From: Lanius collurio
Lineage: Eukaryota > Chordata > Aves > Passeriformes > Laniidae
Assembly: GCA_020086605.1 (NCBI GenBank)
Contig: JACBWW010000016.1
Coordinates: forward strand, 3,016,479-3,080,478
DNA: 64,000 nt
Direction: 5' to 3'
The notes below the pieces were generated by a model. It was not told where the DNA came from and did no database searches. It worked only from the letters and a program-made list of their open reading frames with translations. Below, one piece after another: positions 52,416 through 64,000 of this stretch (position 1 is the first letter of the stretch; every line of letters starts with the position of its first letter). The position numbers and the translations under genes are program-made.

Positions 52416-55400
52416 TTTTATAACCCACTAGAAATCATTTGCAAGACTAATGCAGAAGAAGAGTAAATAAGGATACACACATGCAGAAAGTGTTTGACAA
52501 AAAATAATTTGTTTCTCCAGTTCCAAGCCTGCAAAATCCTCTTTGACTTTGCAGCCAGTTTTTGTGGGTTGCAGGCAAAACTCGTAAGCGACACATAAGT
52601 AGATTTTGGTTCTGTGCTTTACAATTGGTGTTTGCTGGGAAAAACGGGGGAAGCAATTCAGTGCTTCAGCTCCCGAGCCACAAAGAAGATTATTTTCTTT
52701 TTCCAGCAAAAAGGCCTGAGAAATAAAAACATTTGCTCCAGTTGGTCACAATGGGTGGAGAACAAGCAGTTGTCTGGTTGGAGGGAACAGGGACAGAGGG
52801 AAACCCTTTGTAGAGGGAAGCAAATTTTTCCAGCATGGAGAAAGGGATTTTGGGGACCAAATGTTAAAATACTGATCCTGCTCATTTATATGTACAGCCA
52901 CAGAAGAGAAACAGTGTATTTTGCTACAAATTTTTTGTGGTTTAGTTCATTAAATAAGGAATTGTATTCTCTTAGCATCAGGGTATAGAATAAAAGTAAT
53001 TCTGTCATGGTTGTCCTCGTGGAAGGTTTAAATCACTTTCACTTATCACTGATCACATTCACAGAAATGCAAAAAAGCATTTTTTGAGGATGCTGTTAAA
53101 ACTCTGTTTTATTCCTCTATCATTTTGGACCTTTAAATAATACTGAAAGTTCTCATTTGGGAAGATAATAGGCAAGAAGGAGCAACCATGAATATTGTAG
53201 GATTTGGCAGAATCACACCTTTCTTTCTATGCAAGACTTGTTTACATGTTTTGGGTTTTTTTTGGTAGGGTCACTTTGTATGCAAATACTCTATTTAGGA
53301 GAATTTTTGTTATTTATAGATCTGTTAAATGCAGATTCTTGCAGATTAATGTTCTACAATGACTGCAAATAAAAGGAACAAACTGCAGCAAAGGCAGTCA
53401 AACTCAGCAAAGCTTCTGACATAAAATACCCATGGATTCCAATATGAGGTTTTGGAAGAAAACTTCTTTGCCATGTCTTTCATGAAAGGCTCTGTAAACT
53501 GAGATTTGCTGTGTAAATATCAGAGGTTTTGAGATCTGATCAATTTAAGGTGTTCTTCTTTTGAAGAGTTCAGCATGCAACAGTTGTCTCATAGGTAGTG
53601 AGAGAGAGCAACCTCTGAGAGACTTGTAGCTGAAGAATCACCATTATTTCTCTTTAATGGAAATTTAGTGAACGTGCAACATCAGCTTGAAATGTGTTGT
53701 GTATAATCAATTATCATTTCACCGACAGTGACTGGTACTGTGTAAGCTACAAAGGAGACTCCTTGTCCTGCATAGTCACTGAAAGTCTTTCCTACAGTTT
53801 GTGTATTTTCCTGTAACAACACTTTGATTCTGCACATCTCCAGCTCTCTAACATCTGTACATCACCTTTCACTAATGCAGACCTGCTGGCAATCTTCAGT
53901 TTGTCAGAGTAGCCTGTTCCTCTCCACCCCTCCATTTACACTGATTTTATGTGAAGCTGTAAAGTGTTTTTGCTCAAAATTCAGTGCTAATATAAGAAAA
54001 CACCCCTGTACCTGAAACATGGTTATAACTTGGACACAGTACTGTCCCCGTGGCTTTGTGGCTTCCAGGGCTCCTCTGTTGGAAGCACACATAGCCTTTC
54101 TTTTTAGAGCAGGGCAAGGCAGGATCCTCCAGCCATTGTGGCAAACCCTGGGATGTAAATCTCACCTCACCAGAGCCTCTGGCTAGAAAAGAGAGAATTC
54201 ACATGTGGTATTATAGCAGTGGGCTTCTAATTATCATTTAGGAAATTATTATTTTTTATGAAATGGTGACATTTCTCTGAAAAAGCAAATAATCTCTCAG
54301 AAAAAAATAATTATGCTGTTGAAAGTGTAATTTTCTTTTAAGATACTTAGAATAACTCCTAAGTGAAAATGTCTTCGAGCAGTCATTAAGAGTCATTAGA
54401 GTTAACAGGGGTGTGATGTTGTATCCCTGTGGCTGAATTCAGTGGTAACACCTTTTATTGCTGACAGTAAGTTACAAGACAATTACATAATTGATATTCT
54501 CAGAGTCACCTGCAAACTGCAAGGAAGAATAGAGCTGTTTCTATGGTTCCAAAACAAAGGGTAAGATTTCACAGGAGCTGATGCTTATCCTGCTCAGTCT
54601 CATGTATAACATTTATTATCATAAAAACAGACTGTACTGACTTATGGTTATTGAGGATACAACCACACAGATACTAACAAAATACCTGTGGGCCAAATGG
54701 AGTTACTTTATTTTAGTAGCAAGTTGTAAACATCACAAGGTATTTACAGTGACAAATAGACACTTATCACTGTTCACTCACTGCATGCTCTTTCTTGAAA
54801 AGAATATTTCTGAGGATGATAAAGAGTAATTTATCACATGTTTTCCTTGGAATAAATGATAAAGCGTATGGGAATGTTATAAAGGGATTATCAGTGGTAA
54901 ATTTGATTTGAAATCTCTTGGGTGAGTGGAATGACCTTTCAGCGAGTGGAAATAATAGACTTTCAGAGAGCACATTTTTCTTATTATCCTAAGAAAAAAC
55001 ACCGTAGCTTATTTGACAGTTCTACTTAAAACACCTTTTTGCAGCTAAACTTCTGAATTCTTAGTAACTAAAACTACAGAAAATCTCTATTGAATTTCTT
55101 CTGATTTCTACAAATTAACTTTATATAATTTGGGTCCACACCAAAAGTATGAACCAGCCGTGAAGAAATCATTGGGAAAACTTCAGTGAAAGACTGAATT
55201 TGCACCTAACCAGTAGCTATATTAGCATTTTCTTTCACCAAATATAGCTATTTTTGGAACAAATCCACTCTCAGTCAAATCTTTGTTACATCTCTAGACA
55301 ATTTCACTGACGAGATATCTCATTCTCTTTTCCTGTAGAGAGATTGTTTATAAACATTTATTAGATGCAGCTAGCACAAAACTGTAGGCATGAAACAGTC

Positions 55401-58400
55401 CTGCTCACAGTGGAAACTTAAGCCAAAATAATATTTCAGCACCAAGCAATAACACTTAAGAACATTAAGGGTACCATTAAATAGAACCAGGCAGCACCTG
55501 CTAATTCAAGTTTGGGGAAAGCAAGCAGGGCCCTGGGCTGCATGTCATTTTCTTCACTCTTTAGAGAGTTCCTATCTTTATTATCAAAGCAGCCTGTGGT
55601 TCACCTAAGGGCAGTACAGAACTAGAAGAACTGTTTCCCAATTAATTTTTTTTAATGTGAAAAAGCACTAAGATAAAAGTACTTTCCCATGCAAAAGGCT
55701 GGCATTATACTGGTTTTCTGTGGGACAAATTTTTAAAAGGCCTTTTGTGCCCTGGGAAAATTCTCTTGTTCAGCCATCATTTATATTTTCAAATTTGTAC
55801 AGCCTGATCTGTTATGAAAACAACCTAAGGTGGGGAATTTTTCCCACTTATGCTCACATGGTAGTCAGTGCAATGTGATATCCCGTGGCTTTGGGGGACT
55901 GAAATGCAATTCAAATTGTAATAAAACCCCTCCACCGAAGCTGAATGCAGGTCTGCATGTGGGATGAATCTCTTTACCCTCAATGGGAAGAGCCTGGATA
56001 TGCAATCTGTACTCACCTCTCCTCAAGGATTATCAGCTTTTTTAATCTGATCGGTTGAAAAGAATAAATTACTTCAGGTTCCATTTCTCTCTTTGAGTCA
56101 CTTAAGTATCTGTAATGATAACAAGATTTTCTTTAACCTGTTGCTGTATGAATGTCACTTACACAGAAGTTCTACCCCTGCTTCCTCTCTTGTAGTAATT
56201 CCAGGCACTGAGTTGTAAAAACAGCAAATTACAGTTTGTAAATACAAGGTTTTTTAAGGGGGTTTTGCACTTCTCTTCATTGGCTGCTTACCTAGCTACT
56301 CCTGGTTATGAATTGTGGCATCTTAAATCTCAGCAGGGTATTTACAAAATGAAATTACTGAGCATTCACCTGGGGTGGATAAAACATAAATTGAAAGCTG
56401 TAATAAGTGATAGCTTTCCTGTTCTGAAGTTTAATCAAATTGCTTCCTGAATCTTAAAACTACAGAGGTATCTTCTCAAAAGCTTCATGTGTTAAAAAGA
56501 GTTAGGATAAATCAGAAAAGAGTGAGTGGATCATGTACATTTCATAAGCCCTCTCTTCTAGGGCCTTATGTTTCTTTTTGTTTTCTGTGGAAATATATTA
56601 GGTTTTTTTCTTCTTACAGAGGAACTTAAAAATTAAACTGAAAGCTCCATATTTCAAAGTGGTATGAGTGACTTAAAGAGAAAAGAAAGTACTGTTAAAG
56701 GCTAAATCATTACTTTAGTACATACCTAATACATTGCAAATATTATCCATACCATATTTTTGCTTTTGATATTCCCTCTGATAATGTATAGATTGGTCAT
56801 GTACTGTTCATGTATTAAAAGCAGTTGGTTTACCAGTGAGACATAATTCTTTTTGAGTTTCTAGCTGATATTTGGGTGATGGGGTTGTACACCATCATTT
56901 GAATGCAAGGGGAATTTGATGGACTTAAGTTTGGTCAGCAAGAAAGACTTTTTTCCCCCCTCTTCTTTTGCCCTTATTTCTTTCTACTCCATATTTGAAG
57001 TGTTTGGTTTTTACCCTACCAAAATTGCCTTTTCATGTTACCTTTTAATGTTGCTGGGTACTGACTGGTGGGGCATTGTCTGGGTTTGCCAGTTCCTATC
57101 TCAGGACCATCTCTGAATGCCCGTGAAGTTGGCATTGCAGAAGGAGCACAAGGAGAGAGCAAGAACCTTGTTTGCAACTGTTTTTCTGATTTTCTTATCT
57201 GTCCTATGCAAACACAGAGATTTTGATTAAAGACATAATTTACTGAGTTCTCTTTAAAGTAGAACAATAACAGAGTTTGGAAGAACCGGTATTTTTTGGG
57301 GTTTTTAATCATTAATAAAACCAAGTTCTAATCTTTCACTCGGTCCTTTGGGCCCAAGGATATTCTTGGGCATTGCTGAAGGAATTTGACACAGCAGTCA
57401 CTGAAATCCACCCAGGTGTTCCCACTCCAGCTCGAGATGCCTATATATAGTGTCCCACGTGCACTCAATAAATAGAAATCCAGCTCACTGTGATAAATGC
57501 ACAGACTCTGATTGGAGTGAGAGCAGCATTGGGCTCGATGAGAATGTTGTTCCAAACTGATGATGCCTTGCTGTGTTTTCTTATTATAACTGATATTTGA
57601 GGCAATAATGAAGTTTTTAAAGGCAAGTCAAAAATATTCTTTGAGGTACCAGAGAAAATCACCTGCAATAGCTGTTGAGACTCAAAGCTATCAGCTAGCT
57701 GTGTAATAAATTTCTAGGTATTATCTGAATATAGGAATTTCTGTATTTCTGCTGCTGCTGGATTGGACAGTTCCTACTGTCCCCCTGAATTACAGTTTCA
57801 GTGTTGTTCTGGAATTGTGCTACTATTTTGGGCTAATCCAAAAGTCTCAGAGTTATGTGGAATGGTTGTTTTTCCATTAGTACTATGCGTGTGATAAATG
57901 CTCAGTTTTCAAATGTATTTAATTGCACTTTTAAATGGGCCTTGGGCAAAAATTTAGCTTACAAAATACAGCATTGATAAGTACTGCATGAAGTAAATCA
58001 ACCACTCTTTCATATTTTGTATTAAGGTGTCTGAGTTCTATCCCAGTCTTATTTTTGGGGAATGGAGAAACTTGACACAACCTCCCTCACCATAACCATG
58101 CTTTCCGAGAATTTGGTCATTCCATACATTATTTTATTTTAATGGAAACAGGTTGAGCTCACGCTTAAGTGTTAATACATCCAACTGTGCAAAGTAAGGA
58201 GATAATCTGAGTGGTACTGACTTGAATTTGCTGTAGCCTGAGGGCTTGTGCTTTGGGAAGTGTGGGATAACCAGGTTAAGCCATGATACATGGTCCCAGA
58301 GGGACGGGCAGGGACTGCTGCAGGAGCCAGATCATGTGTCTTTAACTGCTACAGCTCTGCCCTCACTTTCTCAAGGTAGATTCAATTTATGGTCCAAACT

Positions 58401-58948
58401 CTTATTTATATTGCTTATGTCTGTGGTTTCTAAGGATTAGCTAAAGTCTGTTTGGAACAGATAGAATTTAGGGCAGTTTTATGTCTGGCCTCCTAATCAT
58501 ATATGTATTATTTATTTTAATATCTCAGCATGTTAAATCAGGTTTAAAGCAAGCGTGTTTTTCTGTTTGTAGAACTTATCTAAAATTTATAGCATTAATT
58601 AGACAGAGGAAGGTTGTGATTCATGCAGCTTTTTATTTTATGTGACATTACAGAAGTGCTGTGCACCCAGGAGCCATTGCTAACATTCGAGGATGAATGG
58701 CTGAGGAGCCTTCTTGAAAGCTGCTTATGTGTCTGTCTGAAATGAATGTGAGCCTCATCTCCAGCAGCTGCCACATTCCAAGAATATCCAGAGCATTCTC
58801 CAGTTTCATATTTAATTTATGAGGATAATGCAGAAATCTATATCATCCTATATATTTAAGACATTTTCTGTGATTTTTTCCTTGAGGAGAAATATTTCCA
58901 TTAGAAATGAAGTTGTTCATATCTAAGGAAAATGAAGACAGCCAAAGA
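52416..58948. other. Long non-coding stretch
   Basis: About 6.5 kb of AT-rich DNA with no supported gene. The longest frame is 124 codons (52614-52988, plus) without a recognisable domain. A TATATATA box followed by CCACGTG and AATAAA occurs at about 57441-57472, but the order and spacing do not make an LTR. I see no mobile element. Confidence 0.5.
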
Positions 58949-59020
58949 GGGATGGATGGATGGATGGATGGATGGATGGATGGATGGATGGATGGATGGA
59001 TGGATGGATGGATGGATGGA
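58949..59020. repeat. (GGAT)n microsatellite, about 18 units
   Basis: An uninterrupted GGAT tetranucleotide array of about 72 bp. It is pure, so it is likely length-variable in the population. The minus-strand frame reads a repeated His-Pro-Ser-Ile peptide through it, a pure repeat artefact. The right edge joins a CR1 fragment at exactly the place where CR1 consensus carries TTGGATGGGGC. Confidence 0.95.
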
Positions 59021-59119
59021 GCCTGATCCAGTGAGAGGCATCTCTGCCCATGGCAGGGGGGGGGTGGAATTAGACCATCCTCAAGGTCCCTTCCAGCCCA
59101 GGATTCTCTGATTCTATAA
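59021..59119 (+). mobile_element. CR1 LINE 3'-tail fragment, plus strand
   Basis: The fragment reads GCCTGATCCAGTGAGAGGCA, CTCTGCCCATGGCAGG, a G run, GGAATTAGACCATCCTCAAG, GTCCCTTCCAGCCCAGGATT and then CTCTGATTCTATA. It is the last 100 bp of a CR1 with its octamer tail. Its upstream part is replaced by, or lies beyond, the GGAT array. Confidence 0.9.
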
Positions 59120-61903
59120 AAACACCTTGTTTCTGCTGTTGCCATTCCACACAAGAAACTCTTGAAATACAGTTTGGTCAAAGAATCAAATACAAAATAC
59201 AAACCTTGGACTGATAAATAGTTTAAATTAATGATTGCATTAAATAATTTTTGGAAAGGAAGTGAATTTCATAAAAAGCATGATGTCCTACCTAGATTCC
59301 GTTTAACCTATCAGAAATATTGAGAGCTGCTTTCCTGAGTTTCTGAGGTTTTATTTCTGAATCACAGAGTTAATCCAAATCTTTGTGTTGAGGTTTTTTG
59401 GTATATTCAGGATCTTGCTATTTTTTGTTTATTTTAAAATGTTGTTCCAGACAGCAATGACACAAGCTTGTCTGGAGAGTCAGTTACATTATTAACTCTC
59501 CCAACTTATTGCAGAGATGCACCTCACTGTTAATGAGGGTGATTTATCTGCTCAGGAACACACAGCATGAATGGCACTTTACAACATGGGTTACTATAGA
59601 AACACTTCTGTAGTATTATGCTTATATCCCAGTATATCTTATTCTTCAAATACTCTCTGTGAACATTTTTAAATTAGCTTATCGCTTGAAAACATTTGTG
59701 AAGGACTTTTTTACCTCAATATTATTTAATAGGGTTGTTATGGCAACCGTATATTTCTCTTGATATTTTACCTAGTGTAGTGGTTTAGTTCAAATTATCC
59801 ATTACTTACTTAGTAAGCCAGAAAAGACAGTGCCTGTACCTCAAGCAAATGAGAGGAAAAAATCTTAATTTACTTTTATTCCTACACATGTGGCACCATA
59901 GAGTAACAGCGAGTTGAGCATGAAGCATTAAAAGGGTTTGGGCTGTGCTTTGCTCCTCTTAGGCTTTGCACTGACACACACGAATCCTGATCAATAAGAT
60001 TGATTAAAGTACACAATGCTGCTGCTGTTGCAGGATTTGCAGTGAGATAATTAGCTGAAATGAGGTACTTTGAGTCAAAAGCTTGAGGAGTGGGCCCAGG
60101 GGAACCTACTGAGGTTCCACAGGCACAAGTACAGGGTGCTGCTGCTGGGTGGGGCAATTCCAGACCCCAGCATGGGAGCAGCCCTGCCGAGGAGCACTGA
60201 ATTTTGCAGGTAGGCAAGTCTCCCTTATCTTGCTTAGGAAGTAAATCTTAAATGGTTGGATCTCACAGTCTCTAGCATGGCTGTCTAGCACCCTAAAAAT
60301 GTTCCTATCAAAACACTTTTCTGAAGGAAAATGAGAGAAATTACTTTGTCAAAATAAATTCTTAAATCCTTGGTACATCATATCTGTTTACCAGGCACCA
60401 ATGTGTGTATATACACAATCCTCCACTCAGGTGATTCAAAAATAATTAGATCCTGAGATTAAAATTAATGATTTGTGTTTGAGAAATGAGTGTTTTTATG
60501 GATACAGGTCCCTTGCCCTCAGATTCATGCAGTTATGGAACTGCATGTGCTGGTACTGAAATGTAGCTCACACTTTTTAGATAAGAGATGTTTCAAATAA
60601 TTCTAAAACTGATACTTATGTTATCTAGTTCAAATGCATATTTCAGATTAAAGTTGCCATTTCAGTGAAGGTATCAATCAGTGCCCCTTTGTGGTTTAAA
60701 ACCCAGTGTTACAGCCAAGGCTCACATAAAGCATCATTTAGGTAACTTGTTCTGAGTAATGATGAGGCATTTTCTGTTTATCAGCAGGTGCATGCTCTTT
60801 AATTAAAATGAACAGAACTGCAATATTAAGGGCAACCTAGTATTTCTCAGTCTGAGAAGTATAATAAAATGTTGCAATAGTTATTTCTAATGTGTATCAG
60901 AGTATTACAAACTAAGCTTTTGGATTCTTTACCCTGAGAATTAATCACTGCTAGTTAATTGAATTTGTGATCTGACAAAGCCCTATCTCCATCATCAAAC
61001 AGTCTCTAAACCAATACTGACATTCAGCTAAAATTTAACCTCTTACACCAGTCAGTGGCACAAGAGTCTATTCCCTGTATCTTTGCTGAGCAAAGTGGTT
61101 ATTGAAACTTGGGATAATTCAAGTTTTATAAGACTGCACAAAGAATATTTTCATTGAAAGGAAGCATATAGCTTAGAGAGAAAATTTGATATAATACTTA
61201 AAAGTTGTCTAGGAAATAGAATTAGTAACAGAGCTCTGTCTGTAAGACAAGGTAAAAGTTGTTTACTAAAAAGCTGTTACTGGTTTAACTGTTTTTTAAT
61301 GGGCTCTGAATTAAGCATTTGCCTCTTCGGAAAATAAATTCAAAATTGAATAATACAGAAAGCACAATAATTCAGAATAAATCATTCATGAACAAATCTA
61401 GGGTCAGTAGGAATTTGTGCTCTGCTGTGATGTCCCTCAAGGAGCAGCCCCATCCATCTTTGTTGATTGGATAATCTTGCAGGTGTTCCTGAAACCTCTG
61501 CTTTGGGCCTTCAGCAGTGGCTAATTCGTGTAAACCTTGCCCCAGTTTGGGTGCTCTGAGAATAAATGCTCAAGTATTGGAATTATTTTGGGGAAATGGA
61601 TTAGCACTGTTCATAAACAAACAATGTACTCTAAGATACCCTTCTAATTCATGATCTTTCAAGGATAAATTACTGTTTTCTGGCACTGAGACACAAACAC
61701 TGAAAAGCTGCCTGTGCCATGTCCAAAAAGCAAGAGAGATTTTAAAGAAGATGGAAAACATCTGGGGCTCACATCTGCATGATACTCCCTTCTTTATCTG
61801 CAAAACAGGGCCTTTAATTGTATTCCTGCCTCAGGAGTAGTGCTGGCCTCTAGGATCAAGCACAAGGGCCTTGGAGAAATCCTGGTGGAAATTTTAGTGG
61901 AGC
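59120..61903. other. Non-coding stretch
   Basis: No gene, RNA or further repeat is recognisable. Frames reach 111 codons (59882-60217, minus) without a domain. The sequence is AT-rich apart from a patch at about 60090-60200. Confidence 0.5.
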
Positions 61904-62638
61904 TGCTATTGGAGGGTGTGGTATCAGAATGCTAATCTCTGATATTGGAGGGTTATCAGGGTGCTAATCTCTGATATTGGAGGGTTATCAGGTTGCTAAT
62001 CTCTGATATTGGAGGGTGTGGTATCAGAATGCTAATCTCTGATATTGGAGGGTGTGGTATCAGAATGCTAATCTCTGATATTGTAGGGTTATCAGGGTGC
62101 TAATCTCTGCTATTGGAGGGTGTGGTATCAGAATGCTAATCTCTGATATTGGAGGGTTATCAGGGTGCTAATCTCTGATATTGGAGGGTGTGGTATCAGA
62201 ATGCTAATCTCTGATATTGTAGGGTTATCAGGGTGCTAATCTCTGATATTGGAGGGTTATCAGGTTGCTAATCTCTGATATTGGAGGGTGTGGTATCAGA
62301 ATGCTAATCTCTGATACTGGAGGGTTATCAGGGTGCTAATCTCTGATATTGGAGGGTTATCAGGCTGCTAATCTCTGATATTGTAGGGTTATCAGGGTGC
62401 TAATCTCTGATATTGGAGGGTAATCAGGATGCTAATCTCTGATATTGGAGGGTTATCAGAATGCTAATCTCTGATATTGGAGGGTGTGGTATCAGAATGC
62501 TAATCTCTGATATTGGAGGGTTATCAGGGTGCTATTCTCTGCTATTGGAGGGTAATCAGGGTGCTAATCTCTGATATTGGAGGGTTATCAGGGTGCTAAT
62601 CTCTGCTATTGGAGGGTTATCAGGGTGCTAATCTCTGT
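61904..62638. repeat. Minisatellite with 32-bp and 36-bp unit types (21 full units)
   Basis: From a partial unit at 61904-61930 the array runs through 21 full units to 62626 and a broken unit to about 62638. Each unit starts GCTAATCTCTGATATTGGAG. Type A (32 bp) continues GGTTATCAGGGT. Type B (36 bp) carries four extra bases and continues GGTGTGGTATCAGAAT. B units start at 61995, 62031, 62099, 62167, 62267 and 62463, plus the partial first unit. Every unit has an inverted repeat (CTGATA/TATCAG, 7 bp in B). Sub-variants recur at intervals: TTGTAGGG at 62067, 62203 and 62367; a GGTT end at 61963 and 62235; CTGCTATT at 62099, 62531 and 62595. Identity between units is high, so the array is young or homogenised. 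It has no open reading frame. Confidence 0.97.
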
Positions 62639-63870
62639 GCTGATTGAACAGCACACAGCAGCACACGAACACTTCTACTGTACCCTTTTCTTTGAAAGCT
62701 GAAGCTTCTGCTTTATTTTGAAAGAATAATAAGCCAAGAAAAAATTGTGTTGATTATTTTCTGACTTTGCTGAGGAAATTGGCTTTTTGCTTCAGGGAGT
62801 TTGGGGTTTGTTGTTTATTTTCTTTTTTTTCCCTTTATAATCTAACACTTATGTCAAGCCGAGGTCACTTTGAGGGTCCCAGGCTACAGCAGAGTCCATT
62901 CCATTTAATGTCAGTCAGAACCAAGAGGTCACTTGTAGATCATTCTGGAATCCCCATCTCTTCTGAACTCAGAGCACTCATCTGGTTCATTGCAGGAAAA
63001 AAATACAAAATAGGGGGGTTTACCATGAGCTGGTTTCACGCCTGAACTACAAGAAAATTTGGTTTGTCTGCATTATTTCCTGGGTGTTGACTGCTGTGAA
63101 GTCTAAAGCCTGTTAGACTGCTCTGTTAGAGTTGGCTTTTTAGGCCAGTTTATCCCCCATGTTGAACATTTCTCTCATGAGCAGGCGCTGTTTAAATCAG
63201 GATATCTGTATAGGCTGTGTGAACTCCCAGAGTCTGAGTGAGCAAAGACTTGATGCTTTGATCCAGAGAACTCCTGCTAAAAATATTATTCCATCATGTG
63301 TGACTTTCATTAAATTACAATAAATGGCTGACTTCTAATCATGTATTATAATATTCATTCACTTTTGGTATTCTGAGAAAAAAAAATCACTGTTTCATAG
63401 GGAGAATGTAAATGTTTAAAGTGCAGCATAATTAGCATTTGTATGGCAAACCCTTTTCATGGGGATTTGTCATACCAAATATTTAATTAAATTGAGGTGA
63501 AATAGTGTTATTCATACAAACCAGTTTTGTTAGAATAATTAAATTGCTTCAAAAAGATTGTTCTGGACTTTCTTTCCACATCAAGTACAGGTTTATTTGG
63601 GAACCCTTCAGCCAAGAGTGGGTTCAGTTTCTAGAGGTCACTAATGAACACTGATCTATGTATCCTATTTGATACATACTTGATAGCTTGATAAAACAAT
63701 TTATAATGTGTAAGTGCTCAGTGAATGATAATTTCTGATAAATGTTTTGTTCAAAGGCAAGAAAAAAAGAAGGATGACATAGGAAAAGGATAATGTAGGA
63801 AAATTAACTCTACTTTCCTGTGTACAAAAGTAATGTCAAGTCTTTGACTTCATCTTGAGACTGCTAAACA
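62639..63870. other. Non-coding stretch
   Basis: No gene or repeat is recognised. A 92-codon plus frame (62767-63045) shows no domain. The sequence is AT-rich up to about 63860. Confidence 0.5.
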
Positions 63871-64000
63871 AGTGGCTGCTCGCTGCCTTCTGCAGGAACA
63901 CTTCATTTCCAGGTGAGCCCCGTGCAGCTCCCAGGCTGTACCGAGCCTTTTCCGGGGCAGGAGAGCTCCGAGAGCCGAAGCTGGGTGTGAACTGCGGGCA
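63871..64000. other. CpG-rich right edge, possible start of a CpG island or promoter
   Basis: Seven CpGs fall within the last 130 bp, after kilobases with almost none, and GC content rises together with them. A consensus-like splice donor (TTTCCAG followed by GTGAGCC) lies at about 63905-63918. This could be the flank of a gene's first exon on either strand, or another GC-rich repeat cut by the window edge. Confidence 0.35.

Noticed and set aside
57441..57472. TATATATA, CACGTG and AATAAA in close order, suggesting a mini-promoter or LTR
   Set aside because: The spacing is too short for promoter plus poly(A) function, there are no terminal repeats or duplication, and AT-rich sequence makes both boxes common.
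58843..59202. Minus-strand 119-codon frame with a His-Pro-Ser-Ile repeat
   Set aside because: The repeat peptide is only the translation of the (GGAT)n microsatellite and a CR1 tail.
61904..62638. Regular 32-36 bp repeats that superficially resemble a CRISPR array
   Set aside because: Units abut directly with no unique spacers, vary internally, and sit in a vertebrate genome. It is a minisatellite.

Overview
The window looks like nuclear DNA from a bird, most likely a songbird. The evidence is the repeat content: three 3'-end fragments of CR1 LINEs ending in ATTCTGTG/ATTCTATG-type tails, a SINE with a tRNA-Ile-like head and a CR1-like tail (the TguSINE1 type known from passerines), and long terminal repeats of avian-type endogenous retroviruses. 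Most of the sequence is AT-rich and CpG-poor with few recent repeats, as in a gene desert or a very large intron.

I find no protein-coding gene that I can support. The longest open frames on either strand are about 150 codons. None shows a recognisable domain, a gag/pol/env or LINE ORF2 motif, or a convincing exon structure. I found no complete RNA gene. The annotation is therefore mainly mobile elements, tandem repeats and a few structural signals.

Layout. Positions 1-5640 are plain non-coding sequence, interrupted by a CpG-bearing GC-rich block (2641-3026, possibly an old LTR) and a (GTTTT)n/T-rich tract (3928-4045). Positions 5644-6137 hold a TG...CA element bounded by a perfect 6-bp direct repeat. 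It is LTR-like on its left, and its last 50 bp are an antisense copy of the 3' half of tRNA-Lys including the CCA end. Positions 6144-29642 are repeat-poor, with a 12-bp perfect inverted repeat at 18658-18686. A minus-strand CR1 lies at 29643-29940, the SINE at 34088-34210, a 41-bp tandem duplication at 37137-37221 and a plus-strand CR1 at 38637-39012. A second, unrelated LTR lies at about 46702-47237. A (GGAT)n array at 58949-59020 runs directly into a CR1 tail. A two-type minisatellite of 21 full units occupies 61904-62638. In the last 130 bp the CpG density rises sharply, suggesting that a CpG island or promoter begins at or beyond the right edge.

The most unusual items are the tRNA-Lys-ended LTR element (5644-6137) and the hairpin-forming minisatellite with linked unit variants (61904-62638). 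No multi-gene system is visible.
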